Shown: piece by piece, positions 10,926 to 19,705 of the stretch
Layout of the letters: each line of letters opens with the position of its first letter
Numbering within the stretch: the stretch's first letter is position 1
Source of the DNA: Chara braunii
Taxonomy: Eukaryota; Streptophyta; Charophyceae; Charales; Characeae
Direction: 5' to 3'
Assembly (NCBI GenBank): GCA_003427395.1
Contig: BFEA01000214.1
Coordinates: forward strand, 60,727 to 98,980
Length of the DNA stretch: 38,254 nucleotides
The notes under the pieces: generated by a model
Told to the model about the DNA's origin: nothing
Database searches by the model: none
Seen by the model: the letters and a program-made list of their open reading frames with translations, nothing else
Position numbers and translations under genes: made by a program

Positions 10926-11856
10926 CTTCTTCCTCTTCTGTCCACCATCTCTCCCTCACCCTCTTGCTACCTGACTTCTCAGTATCGACAGACTACGAGA
11001 GAGAGAGATTTGTGACTTTGGGATGTTAACGACATTGGGATACAGACTCGACCTTGGGATCGAGACATTGATGAGGGACTATTTGGGACTGATACCAGCG
11101 ACACTTGTGTGACGACATTCCCATCTTCTCCCTCTTCTTCATCTAACCCCCTTCCTCTTCGTCTGTGTATGTTTGGAGCCTTGCGCATTCTTCCCGTGTA
11201 TAGCGCCAGGCCCCTGCACACCTTGCGATGATGATGATGTATGTTTGGTCTGCATTGCGACACTGATTGGGCGGATCATTGGTATTTTAGCCTTCCGCTG
11301 CGCTATCCTGTACTATGTGAGAGAGGTTCGGTCCTTGTTCTTGTCTGCACCATTACGGTATGCGACAGTCCGGGTCTGTGTCCGGTGTAACCATGATATG
11401 TACTCTACCAGTGATCGCAGCTACATATGTAAATCGAGTTGCTGACGGGGGCTTTCAAGAATTGTGCCCCAGATCACAGCTACATTCATACATAAATCGA
11501 CTTGTTGAGGGGCTTGCTCCCCCCTGCACCAAACCAGACCGGAGGGAACGGGGCAAAACAGAGCGACGGTTGTCCAGCCGATCTCCAATAAGGCGAACAG
11601 AGAACGCAACATCCGACTTTGCCTGTGTGGCGTTGTGTGTCAAAAATTGCCCCTATCGCAAAGAACATGAGGCGGACTCAAACCCGTTATGTAATTATAT
11701 TGGTTTTTCCTCATACAGTCCTTTCTTCTCTTTCCTTCGTTTGGCTTTCTTCGGTGTGTGTGTGTGTGTAAGGACGAGATGAGATACGAACAGATCACCG
11801 ATACGTCGAGCACACACTCGAAGAGAGTCGAGAAGATTGAAACAAACTGTGGATCG
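10172..11856. other. Intronic stretch without a recognisable gene
   Basis: No supported gene. Present are a short (GA)n run at 10893-10920 and a region of CAGTTCACAGG/CTTCACAGG-like short direct repeats at about 10615-10670. The largest ORFs (about 140 codons at 11360-11782 plus) have no recognisable domain. They overlap the decayed ACCATGATATG module near 11387. Confidence 0.5.
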
Positions 11857-11995
11857 ATCCTCGAATCGTTCCACCCACCCTCAAAACGTTCCGCGCACCC
11901 CGTAAACGCCCATCTATGGGCTGCATGGAACGTTTCGAGGGTGCGTGGAAAGTTTACAGGGAACGATTCGAGAGTGCGTGGAATGATTCAAGGAT
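11857..11995. repeat. Fold-back (inverted repeat) element
   Basis: The left arm (11857-11908) contains 'ATCCTCGAATCGTTCCACCC'. The right arm (11929-11995) contains the complement, ending GGAATGATTCAAGGAT, around a loop of about 20 bases. The right arm has an extra GGAACG..TTCGAG..GTGCGTGGAA module, so the arms are unequal. It could be a fold-back MITE or a hairpin-forming inverted duplication. No flanking target-site duplication is clear. Confidence 0.65.
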
Positions 11996-13615
11996 CCTAC
12001 CTTTGTCTGAAAAAAGAAAACGTATAGTGGGGTGGAATTTTTTATTTTTTTTGAAATTTTCTGTGGCAGTCTGTCGGACGTAGACCCTGGAAGGACACCA
12101 CAGTCATGCAGGAGCGGGGTGGAAATTATTTATTTTTTCGGAAATTTCCCCCCCTTTTTTTTTTTTTTTCAAAGGGCGGAAGTCTTGAGATAGGGGAAAG
12201 CTCAGTTGGACCGCCATAACACAGACTGAGAACACTGCTGATTTCTGAGTTCTGCCGATGGAATGGATGCGTTGCTGAGATTCCTGCATTCTGCTGAGTT
12301 TTCTAAGTCTGTGTGTGTGTGCGTGCTTGGTGACCTGCGTGCCTGTCTAAGTCCTTGTCGGCCTGAGTGTGTGTGTGACCGGCTTGCTTGTTTGGGAGGC
12401 CCGTAGGGCCTGTAATTACCTGTGGCCGTGACATTGAGGGTCGCAGCGGGAAAAACACTCAAGTGGCGGAGCAAGAGGCCCGTGACACTTAGAGCAGCGG
12501 GAAAACACTTAAGTAGCAGGTAGGCCGGTACCGCGCCAAGTAGAAGTAGATGTGCGGGGTACCCGAGGCCAAGCAGAAGAAGACAAAGTTGTCATTTTTA
12601 GAGGCCCAATAGTGGTAGGCTAGGTCTCGGCAGGTACCAGTCCATCCAATCTGAGTCTAGGGCCTGTACGGGCAATATCAGAGTCTGCAATGATGTTTCC
12701 CTTCGAAAGGGAGGAGGTAACGGTTGCTTGAGAGGCCGAGTGGCCTGGAAGTCACTGCCCAAGTGGCAAGTAGGCCGCTATATCTTTGTGCTGAACCAAG
12801 AGCTCAGCCTCATTCTTCGGTGTGCAACGACGCACTGCTTGGAGCGCTGGCTGGAGGAGCGCTGGGTACTACAGCGCTGCTGGGAGGAAGAAGACCGGGA
12901 GCACCCACCTCGGCTATGGTGTAGCTCTACCGGTAGGAGGAGGAGGGAGAAGAGGACTGAGGAGGAGAGTGGCGAGGTACCTACCTGACTATGGTGGACA
13001 CCATCTTCATCACCTTGATAGGCACTGCATCTGGAAGGGCCCAGTTGGGGTAGTGCCACACCAAGGAAGTTCGAGGCAGAGTAAGGCATGACGGCTTGAT
13101 AAGCAGTGGCATAGCTGCTTTGTGTTGTCCTTTGGAGGGCAACGACATAGCTGCTTTGGGTTGTCCTTTGGACAGGAGGGCAGAGTCCTCAGTAGTCCGC
13201 CATAACCTTGGCCTACATGAACAGGAAGAGGAAGGATTGTCATGGCTATGGTGGATCGCATGTTGTGCCTGCAGTAGAAGAGGGATTCGGACACTGATTC
13301 TGGTTCAGCCATTCAACATTATTATTGTTATTTCTTGTTTGAATAAGAGGGGCCGAGATAAGGAGGAGGAGAGTGGTTGGCGAAGAAGAAGAGCATTATC
13401 ATTGATCCATGCTGGTGTACATCATCTTCTTCTTCTTTCTTTCTTCTTCTTCTTTCCCGCTCTCTCCTCTGAAGCTCATTCATTTCCTTCGCAATTGGAT
13501 GGCATTGTACTTTCTGATGAATGTGTACTTCGAAATTGGCCAGGATCGTAACATCTACATCATGAGAAAAAAAAAGTATAATACAGTCATCCACTGACAA
13601 GATTGCATCACTCAC
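11996..13615. other. Intronic stretch with small direct repeats, no gene
   Basis: Two related AT-rich units beginning GGGGTGGAA lie at about 12030 and 12118. The phrase GCAGCGGGAAAAACACT (about 12438) recurs as GCAGCGGGAAAACACT (about 12496). TGCTTTGTGTTGTCCTTTGG (about 13117) and a close copy (about 13153) form a 36-bp duplication. ORFs at 12724-13091 are Arg/Glu/Trp-rich and match nothing recognised. Confidence 0.5.
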
Positions 13616-13798
13616 ATCGATTAAGTCGAGAGCAATCTGGGAACGAAGCTTCCATTCTGTAGGATGGAGCAGAGCTGCTGAAGGACCGAGAGCCAAAGCA
13701 GCAGATGATTGAGCTGACTCGTGTAGCGGGTTCTTCAACCTCTCTTGAAGAAACTCAATTATCGTTGACCAAAGGTTGTGTGCAGATGATGGGATCAC
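13616..13798 (-). CDS. RST1/focadhesin-like protein, 61-codon exon
   Basis: Phase 0 at both ends. The acceptor is gtgcaaaacag before 13798. The donor GAT/GTGAGT at 13616 is a strong match to consensus. The peptide starts VIPSSAHNLWSTIIEFLQER, continues with SSAALALGPSAALLHPTEW and ends ALDLID. Paired amphipathic helices of this kind are typical of the HEAT-like repeats of the RST1/focadhesin family. It joins in frame to the preceding exon (ending AVAGLCQ at 15684) and to the next exon at 8824. A (CA)n tract lies directly upstream of the acceptor, so the polypyrimidine tract is replaced by a (TG)n-rich intron end on the coding strand. Confidence 0.7.
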
Positions 13799-13811
13799 CT
13801 GTTTTGCACAC

Positions 13812-13813
13812 AT

Positions 13814-13873
<60 letters not shown>

Positions 13874-14007
13874 GCACGCACGCACGCACAAACACACAAA
13901 CACACACAGAGAGTACACACACACACAAAACACACAGGGAGAGAGACAGGGAGCGCAAACACATGGCGGAGAGAGAGCGAGAGAGCACACCAACACACAC
14001 AGGCAGA

Positions 14008-14078
<71 letters not shown>

Positions 14079-14310
14079 CCTTGCGACAANNNNNNNNNNN
14101 NNNNNNNNNNNNNNNNNNNNNNNNNNNNNNNNNNNNNNNNNNNNNNNNNNNNNNNNNNNNNNNNNNNNNNNNNNNNNNNNNNNNNNNNNNNNNNNNNNNN
14201 NNNNNNNNNNNNNNNNNNNNNNNNNNNNNNNNNNNNNNNNNNNNNNNGCTCGTTAAACATAGGCAGAGAGAGAGAGAGAGAGAGAGGCGTTGCGACAACA
14301 TTGGAATCAA
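13812..14310. repeat. (CA)n and (GA)n microsatellites around an N gap
   Basis: (CA)n with CACG variants occupies about 13812-13890, followed by mixed CA/GA sequence and (GA)n at about 14010-14077. A gap of 158 N occupies 14090-14247. The sequence 'GAGAGGCCTTGCGACAA' before the gap recurs with one change at about 14282-14298. GCTCGTTAAACATAGGCA after the gap recurs at 14368. The gap therefore sits in a local duplication that the assembler may not have resolved. Confidence 0.85.
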
Positions 14311-14740
14311 ATACTTTATTTTGCAGAAACTGTAGCTAACATTTTAGTGGCAGCAGTTTGTAGAGATGCTCGTTAAACATAGGCACATACTATTACATGA
14401 GAAAAAGTAGAGGCCTTGAACCTGAAAGCGACTGTCTCTCATCTCCGCAGCGTACCTAGTTTCCTGCACATGCTCATCCACTTCGTTTCTTCCGCAAAGT
14501 ACTCGACAAAATCCAACCAACTCACACAGCGCAGACATTCGAGTGAGTCCAGCTGACAAAGATTTTATCATCCTTTTCCGTCTCGCTTTCTGCCTTCTTT
14601 TGCTCTGTGTTAGCCTGTTTCAGTGTTTCCTCTAAGCATCCCCTCGCCTCTTCTATCGCTCACCCAGGTCACATCACAATACAGATCTAAGAGAGATGAA
14701 TCAGAGATAGTGAGCGAGAATGCGGCCCCATAAAACAAAC
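14311..14740. other. Intronic stretch, possible unassigned exon
   Basis: On the minus strand, about 14560-14455 has an open frame rich in plausible residues (SWLDFVEYFAEETKWMSM) with a nearby GTCAG acceptor and an ACTAG/GTACGC donor. Its phases do not fit between the exons at 15684 and 13798, so it is not called as an exon. Nothing else is recognised. Confidence 0.35.
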
Positions 14741-15315
14741 AAAGAAAAAGCCAAAAAAAAAAGAAAAAGAAGAAGAAGTGGGGCAACAGGGGCCTAGGAG
14801 GAAGAGGGAGGAAGCCGAAGAGAGAGGAGATAGAGGATGACAGAGCAAGGCGGCAAGCGACCAAGGGAGAGTGGACGAAGCAGGGAGAGGAGGGAGAAAA
14901 GGGAGAACAGAAAGAACAAAGAGAAATGGTGTACAGGGGAGAGGGAGGCAAGGGAACTAAGAGGAGGTTAGGATGTCGAAGGAATGGGAGAGGAGGGAGA
15001 GGACGGAAAAAAGGGAGAACAGGGAGAAATGGTGTACAGGAGAGAGGGAGGCAAGGGAGGCAAGGGAGGCAAGGGAGGCAAGGGAAGAGGGAGAAGAGGG
15101 AGAGGAGGGAGAGGAGGGACAGGAGAGAGAGGAGGGACAGGAGACAGAAAAGGGAGAACATGGAGAGCATGGTGCACAGAGGGATGGATCAGGAGGATCT
15201 GGACAAGGGGGAGGAGAGGGGGACCAGAAGGAGACGGAAGAGGGGAAGGACAGCAAAAACAGGCCAATGGACAAGAGGAAGAAGAGGGAGGACCAGGAGG
15301 ACAGGGAGAACAGAG
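14740..15315. repeat. Purine-rich GGGAGAGG/AAGGGAGGC tract
   Basis: A-, G- and GGA-rich DNA with local tandem repeats such as AGGCAAGGG (about 15048-15085) and GGGAGAGGA (about 15085-15120). All long ORFs are low-complexity (Arg/Gly/Glu or Ser/Pro/Leu) and are not considered genes. It lies in the intron between the 15843-15684 and 13798-13616 exons of the minus-strand gene. Confidence 0.8.
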
Positions 15316-15425
15316 CATCAGATTTTTTGTTGTTTCTAAGTAAATCCCTTACGTTCTGTTGAGGTTGACGAACTCTGTTTCCCTGTCAGACACACAGCGA
15401 AGCCCAAAATGCTTGCATTGTGCTA

Positions 15426-15542
15426 CTACCGTCTTTTCCCAAACAGAACCCATGGTCATTTATGGGACGGCTTTCAGTTTACATATCACAACAATAACTG
15501 TGCATCTATTCCAGTGACAACGACTGTACGTCTGGGCAGTAG
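15426..15542. mobile_element. Hairpin MITE, TA-flanked
   Basis: A 117-bp copy starting CTACCGTCTTTTCCC and ending GGGCAGTAG. The internal words GGTCATT, CTTTCAGTTTACATA and ATAACTG are shared with the intact copies at 35742 and 35958. The terminal inverted repeats read inward from a TA on each side. There is no coding capacity, so mobilisation would need an enzyme supplied elsewhere. The Tc1/mariner/pogo-like class is inferred from the TA flank and TIR style. Confidence 0.65.
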
Positions 15543-15610
15543 TTAAGTAGCAGGTGATCTTATAGCCATCCACACTAGGACAAAGTCCAACATGACAAGG
15601 ATCTCCCAGA

Positions 15611-15615
<5 letters not shown>

Positions 15616-15669
<54 letters not shown>

Positions 15670-15670
15670 T
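15616..15670. repeat. (CT)n(CA)n microsatellite
   Basis: About 30 bases of CT pass directly into 24 bases of CA. The repeat ends about 13 bases before the 5' splice site of the 15684-15843 exon on the minus strand. The start of that intron is therefore a (TG)n(AG)n tract when read along the gene. Confidence 0.95.
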
Positions 15671-15683
15671 CAATGTTACGTAC

Positions 15684-15843
15684 CTGGCAAAGTCCGGCAA
15701 CGGCGAATGTTGCATTTTCTGCCAATCTTGGGAGGGCTTCTTCACATGCCTTTTTCAATTCCTGCATCACACATTTTCCGCCAGTCAACATGTGAAAACG
15801 AGTCACATGGCCGTCTACCTCCGTTCTCTCGTTCTCCATACAG
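15684..15843 (-). CDS. RST1/focadhesin-like protein, ~53-codon exon
   Basis: The donor TTGCCAG/GTACGT at 15684 is strong. The acceptor tcttatcttag before 15843 is reasonable. The peptide includes GHVTRFHMLTGGKCVMQE and EEALPRLAENATFAVAGLCQ; the second half resembles the repeat just before the SSAALALG repeat in focadhesin-type proteins. It joins in phase 0 to the exon at 13798. The start leaves one base of a split codon, while the upstream exon (17395) ends in phase 0. A small exon is therefore missing, another acceptor is used, or there is an assembly indel. Confidence 0.6.
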
Positions 15844-16536
15844 CTAAGATAAGAAACGGTTCTGTGAGGTACCTAGACTCTAGACTGCAGCACACAGAGC
15901 CCGTGCTGAGCAGCCTCTGCGCTGAGTGTCTGGAAATGGATTTAACGCGGGTCCCGCGTTGAATCTTTCAACGCGCATTGAAAACGCGGTAAAACGGCGT
16001 TCAACCGCCATTTTATCGCGATTCACCACGACCCCCAAAGATTTGTTTCACGGACCAAAAATAAGCCAAAAAAAAAAAAAAGGCTGTAGATCTGTTTGAG
16101 ATCCACAAACTCGTATTTTTTATTTCAACTTTTGAAGTTTAAATATATTTTTTAAAAATCGAAAAAAAAAAGAAAAAAAAAAGAAAAAAACGATGAAATA
16201 AAAAAAAGGCTGTAGATCTGTTTGAGATCCACAAACTCGTATTTTTTATTTCAACTATTGAAATTTAAATATATATTTTTTTTAATCGAAAAAAAAGGAA
16301 AAAAAAAGAAAAAAACGATGAAATGAGCGGGTTTTTCTTTTTTCCACAGAGATTTCTTTTGAGCCAAAAAATACGCAAAAGAAAACAAAAACAAATGTAG
16401 AGTTGTAGACCTTTTTTAGATCTACAACCCCATAGTTTTTATTTTATTTTCGGAACTTTGGACATATATCTTTTAAGTTTTAAATAAACAACTTAAAAAC
16501 AAAGAAAAGAACAAAAAAAAGATGATGAAACGGGTG

Positions 16537-16568
<32 letters not shown>

Positions 16569-16607
16569 TTTTATTTCAATGCACGGTGTGTTGCCCCACA
16601 GCCCTGC

Positions 16608-16648
<41 letters not shown>

Positions 16649-16894
16649 TGAACACACACGGGATGGCGGGGGGGGTGGTGGGAGAGGACTGTTGGGGGGT
16701 AGCCAGGAGTTGGTGCGACATGAACACACACGGGGTGGCGGGGGGGTTGGTGAGAGAGGGCTGCCGGGGGGTAGCGGGGAGTTGGTGCGCACCCCATGAG
16801 TTAAGCTGAAAACGGCAGGAGACCCCCATTTTCGCGTTTAACCGGAATTAAACGGGGGTTTGGGGGATTTAAAGGGTTTCAACGGCCGTTTAAC
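15844..16894. repeat. Possible element with internal tandem repeats
   Basis: The outer parts contain degenerate TTTAACGCGGG / TTTCAACGGCCGTTTAAC words in opposite orientation (about 15945-16020 and 16825-16895). Inside are two ~125-bp copies that both include GGCTGTAGATCTGTTTGAG (16079 and 16208) and end in CGATGAAAT, and a third, diverged copy (about 16390-16530). A 72-bp G-rich unit (GAACACACACGG..) is duplicated at 16650 and 16722, next to (CA)n at 16613-16641. A terminal-inverted-repeat transposon is possible but unproven. Confidence 0.5.
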
Positions 16895-17009
16895 TGGACA
16901 TTAAAATTGGAACGATACAGAGAAAGAAGATTAGCATGCCCCCTGCGCAAGGATGACGCGCATGAATCCGGAAACGGTCCAAATTGTTATTAAAAAAAAA
17001 AAAAAAAAA
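16895..17009 (+). ncRNA. U6 snRNA retropseudogene with A tail
   Basis: From GGACAT at 16895 to GGTCCAAATT at about 16985 the sequence follows plant U6. It has TAAAATTGGAACGATACAGA, then the ATTAGCATG and CCCCTGCGCAAGGATGAC landmarks of the catalytic core. The 5' stem-loop is missing, four bases are inserted after CAGAGAAAG, and several substitutions are present. GTTATT and then 18 A (16992-17009) follow. The tail and lack of U6 promoter elements point to LINE-mediated retroposition rather than a working Pol III gene. It lies antisense in an intron of the minus-strand gene. Confidence 0.9.
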
Positions 17010-17394
17010 CGTATGTAACGTAATAAGAGATTACTGTTGAAACAACAAGAAAAGGCAGGTCTTGTGGAGGAATCGAAATAAGGAGAGAGAGTTAGGGGCG
17101 GCAAAAACAGAGATGAGAGCTGTTCGAGAGGAGGGAGTATAACTTGCAGAGACAGCAAAGAGGGGCGCAGCAGAGACAGACGCAGAAGGGCGGAAATGAG
17201 GAGCAGAGTGGATCCTAGCACGAAAAAAAAAAAAAAAGGAAAAGCACCGGGGGCTGGTACAGGAAGAAGGTTGAATGATGGAGAGGGGAGAAGACAATCT
17301 GAAAATCAGTCTTTTGCAATGGACTGGGTTCAAGAAAAAAATCTGAAAAAGGCTTCGATAAGGAAACAAGCCAAGCAGTTGGTGGGAGTATTAC

Positions 17395-17613
17395 CTTCCA
17401 TACAAGTTCGGCAGCCTTCTCCGCAGCCTCGCTTTGACTCAGTCCTCTCTGTTGCGCTTGGAGAACGATCATCTTTGAGGAATGCCAGACGGGACAGAAG
17501 ACCATCCACGAGTGCAGCGACGCCAACGAGTATACAATACTGCCGGAGGTAGTCAAACTGTTTGCAGCTGATGCAAACATAGAGCCGCATTCCAACTCCC
17601 ATTTCAACGCAGA
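17395..17613 (-). CDS. RST1/focadhesin-like protein, 73-codon exon
   Basis: Bounded by a strong acceptor (a pyrimidine run ending tttccatgccag before 17613) and a donor TGGAAG/GTAATA at 17395, in phase 0 at both ends. The peptide runs SALKWELECGSMFASAANSL, SGSIVYSLASLHSWMVF, then LQAQQRGLSQSEAAEKAAEL, ending VWK. Other frames are also open here because the surroundings are low-complexity. This frame is preferred because it alone ends at the donor in phase with its neighbours. Placement in the same gene is inferred from strand, order and phase. Confidence 0.58.
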
Positions 17614-17639
17614 CTGGCATGGAAAAGAAAAAGACCAGC

Positions 17640-18420
17640 AGCAAACAGAAGAAGAAGAACAACAAAAGAAGGCTTCAGACGGCAGAATACTTTCGTCACC
17701 AAACATGACAAAGAGACGGTAAAACAAATCGGAAGAGCAATGTAAGCAGGAGGAGGAAGAGGGGCGAGGAAGTAGAAGAAGAACTGCGTAGTAATGCCAG
17801 CGGGAGGCAGCGGAGGAAAAGGAGGAGGAGAGGAGGAAGAGGAAGGGAACAAGAACAAAAGATCGGTAGCGATGGGAAGAGGAAGAGGAGGACGACCAGG
17901 AAAAAGAAGAAATCCGAAGCAATGCCAGCACGAGACTGAGTGCAAATTGAGTGCAAGAGGAAGCGAAGGCGGAGGGAGAGGCGGCGGCGGAGGCGGAAGA
18001 GAAAGAGAACAAGAACGAGAACAAAAAATTGGTAGCGATGCAGAGAGGAAGAGGAGGATGACCACGAAGAAGGAGAAGAAATCCGAAGCAATGCCAGCAC
18101 AAGACTGAGTGCAAACTGAACGCAAGAGGAGGCAGAGGCGGAGGAAGAGGAGGAGGAGGAAGCGCCAGTGAAGAAGAAGAAGAAGAAGCACGAAGAAGAA
18201 AAAGAAGACAAAGAAGAAGCACGAAGAAGAAGAAGAAGAAGAAGAAGAAGCACGAAGAAGAAGAAGAAGACGAAGAAGAAGAAGAAGCAGCAGCAGCAGC
18301 ACGAAGAAGAAGAAGAAGAAGAAGAAGAAGAAGAAGAAGAAGAAGAAGAAGAAGAAGAAGCACAAAGAAGAAGAACGAAGAAGCAGCACGAGAAATGCAG
18401 GAAATATTTTCCCATTGACT
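17640..18420. repeat. GAA/GGA-rich low-complexity tract
   Basis: Purine-rich DNA with two ~165-bp related units near 17885-17945 and 18050-18125 (shared 'GAAATCCGAAGCAATGCCAG'), followed by a GAA triplet array (about 18165-18368) with AGC interruptions. All ORFs are poly-Lys/Glu or poly-Ser/Leu and are not considered genes. It is intronic to the minus-strand gene. Confidence 0.85.
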
Positions 18421-18506
18421 TCACTGACAATCCTCAATGCTGATCTTCGTCAACTAAAGCAGCAGGGGAAAAAAAAAAAAAAATCTCCAGAGAAACATGG
18501 AAGTTG

Positions 18507-18633
18507 GTCCTTCAGGACATCCATTTAAATTGGAGCAGTGCAGAGAAGAAGATCAGTGTGGCCCCTGCAAAAGAGGATGACACCCATAGATTGACAAATG
18601 GTTTAGGAAAAAAAAAAAAAAAAAAAAAAAAAA
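18507..18633 (+). ncRNA. U6 snRNA retropseudogene with A tail
   Basis: Nearly full length. It has GTCCTTCAGGACATCC (the 5' stem-loop), AAATTGGAGCAGTGCAGAGAAG, a changed GATCAGTGTGGCCCCTGC core, GAGGATGACACC, and a decayed 3' end, followed by 26 A (18608-18633). The sequence is more diverged than the copy at 16895. The invariant ACAGAGA box, which contacts the 5' splice site, reads GCAGAGA here. The A tail indicates retroposition. It sits 30 bp beyond the donor of the 18863-18663 exon, antisense within the intron. Confidence 0.88.
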
Positions 18634-18662
18634 CGTGGAAATTGAAGGAGCCATCAACCAAC

Positions 18663-18863
18663 CTCCAGGTACTCCTTCCTCCCTATGGCGTCTGTGGCAC
18701 CTTGCACTGAAAGCTTCGGCTGCGAAAGTGCAAAGCAAAGCAATAATGCCCCGGGAGTTTCCGACACCGCATCCATGACTTCATTCGGTCCTCTCTCTGG
18801 GCTCTTTGCATCAACAACCCCCTTGCCTTTTCGCTGCGCCAAAGTCGATCGTTGTCGCCGTGA
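18663..18863 (-). CDS. RST1/focadhesin-like protein, 67-codon exon
   Basis: Acceptor gagctctgcacag before 18863 and donor CTGGAG/GTTGGT at 18663, in phase 0 at both ends. After a charged start (SRRQRSTLAQRKGKG) the peptide reads VMDAVSETPGALLLCFALSQ and PKLSVQGATDAIGRKEYLE, a plausible HEAT-like helix pair. It is the most N-terminal exon that can be tied to the gene. The frame stays open upstream through a Nextera adaptor (18993-19030), so upstream exons may be misplaced in this assembly. The start could also be at another CAG further upstream. Confidence 0.55.
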
Positions 18864-18992
18864 CTGTGCAGAGCTCAGTATGTAGGGTACAGACTGAAGT
18901 AATCTGTGGGAACTGCTAATCTGTGACGTACCTTGCTCCCTCACATTGCGTGTTCGACGACTGTACAAGGAACAGAGAACGCGGCCAAGGAG

Positions 18993-19030
18993 CTGTCTCT
19001 TATACACATCTAGATGTGTATAAGAGACAG
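18993..19030. other. Complete Nextera adaptor junction (artefact)
   Basis: Two full 19-base Tn5 mosaic ends head to head, CTGTCTCTTATACACATCT then AGATGTGTATAAGAGACAG. This is the circularisation junction of Nextera mate-pair libraries, not a genomic palindrome. Sequence before 18993 and after 19030 may come from different places. It lies 130 bp upstream (minus strand) of the last recognised exon of the RST1-like gene. Confidence 0.97.
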
Positions 19031-19370
19031 GGACAGGGGAACCCGGGAGGAGCGCAGGGGAGAAGAGAGAAATTGAAAAGGGAGGGGGACAGAAGAAAAA
19101 AAGTTGGAAAAAGGAAGATCCAAAAGAAAGAGAGAATTGAAAAAGGACATTCATTAAAACTTTAAAATAAAGAAAACGGAACAATGGAAGCACGACCCAA
19201 AAAAAAAAAAAAAACATGGCCCCAAGGAGCAACAGGACGATATGCACAAATCCAGAACAATTTAACCGCTAAAATAGTTAAAATTTAAATGGTTCAAAAT
19301 TATCGAAATAAGTTGAAAAACCAAGAAACGAAAAGAGAAGGGAAGGGAAGGGAAGACAAGATCACACACA

Positions 19371-19405
<35 letters not shown>

Positions 19406-19560
19406 AACACTCACTCGCCTGAAGTTCCCGCTTCATTCCCCTGCTCCTACGCTGACTTGGAGTTGTTCCAAGCACATCACTTCTAATTCCAAATTCCAAA
19501 AGTGACCGACTCGGATTTCCAAAAGCGACTTGGAATTCCAATTCAAAGTCAAGATATTAA
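19031..19560. other. A-rich stretch, no gene
   Basis: Contains A runs at 19199-19214 and 19384-19407, a (CA)n tract at 19365-19383, and GGGAA repeats near 19340. It ends with CAAATTCCAAA/GGAATTCCAATTC short repeats. No gene or RNA was recognised. Confidence 0.6.
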
Positions 19561-19705
19561 AGTCAAACAGTGGGACCATGTACACCAAAAGTCAAACAGT
19601 GGGACCAAGCATACCAAAAGTCAAACAGTGGGACCAAACATGCCAAAAGTCAAACAGTCAGACCAAGCGTACCAAAAGTCAAACAGTCGGACCAAGCGTA
19701 CCACA
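19561..19705. repeat. 29-bp minisatellite, five copies
   Basis: The unit AGTCAAACAGTGGGACCAAG plus NATACCAAA repeats five times with a strict 29-bp period. Later copies change TGGGACC to C(A/G)GACC. Because 29 is not a multiple of three, the frame shifts between units. The short ORFs through it show the same peptides in rotating frames and are not genes. Confidence 0.93.

Noticed and set aside
14344-14571. Additional exon of the minus-strand gene
   Set aside because: Plausible peptide and splice-like signals exist, but the phases would break the otherwise consistent reading frame between 15684 and 13798.
16895-17009. Active U6 snRNA gene
   Set aside because: The 5' stem-loop is missing, there is an internal insertion, an A tail follows in place of the usual T-run terminator, and no upstream promoter element is seen.
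18993-19030. A perfect 38-bp palindrome as a regulatory site or transposon end
   Set aside because: It is exactly two Nextera mosaic ends head to head, a library artefact.
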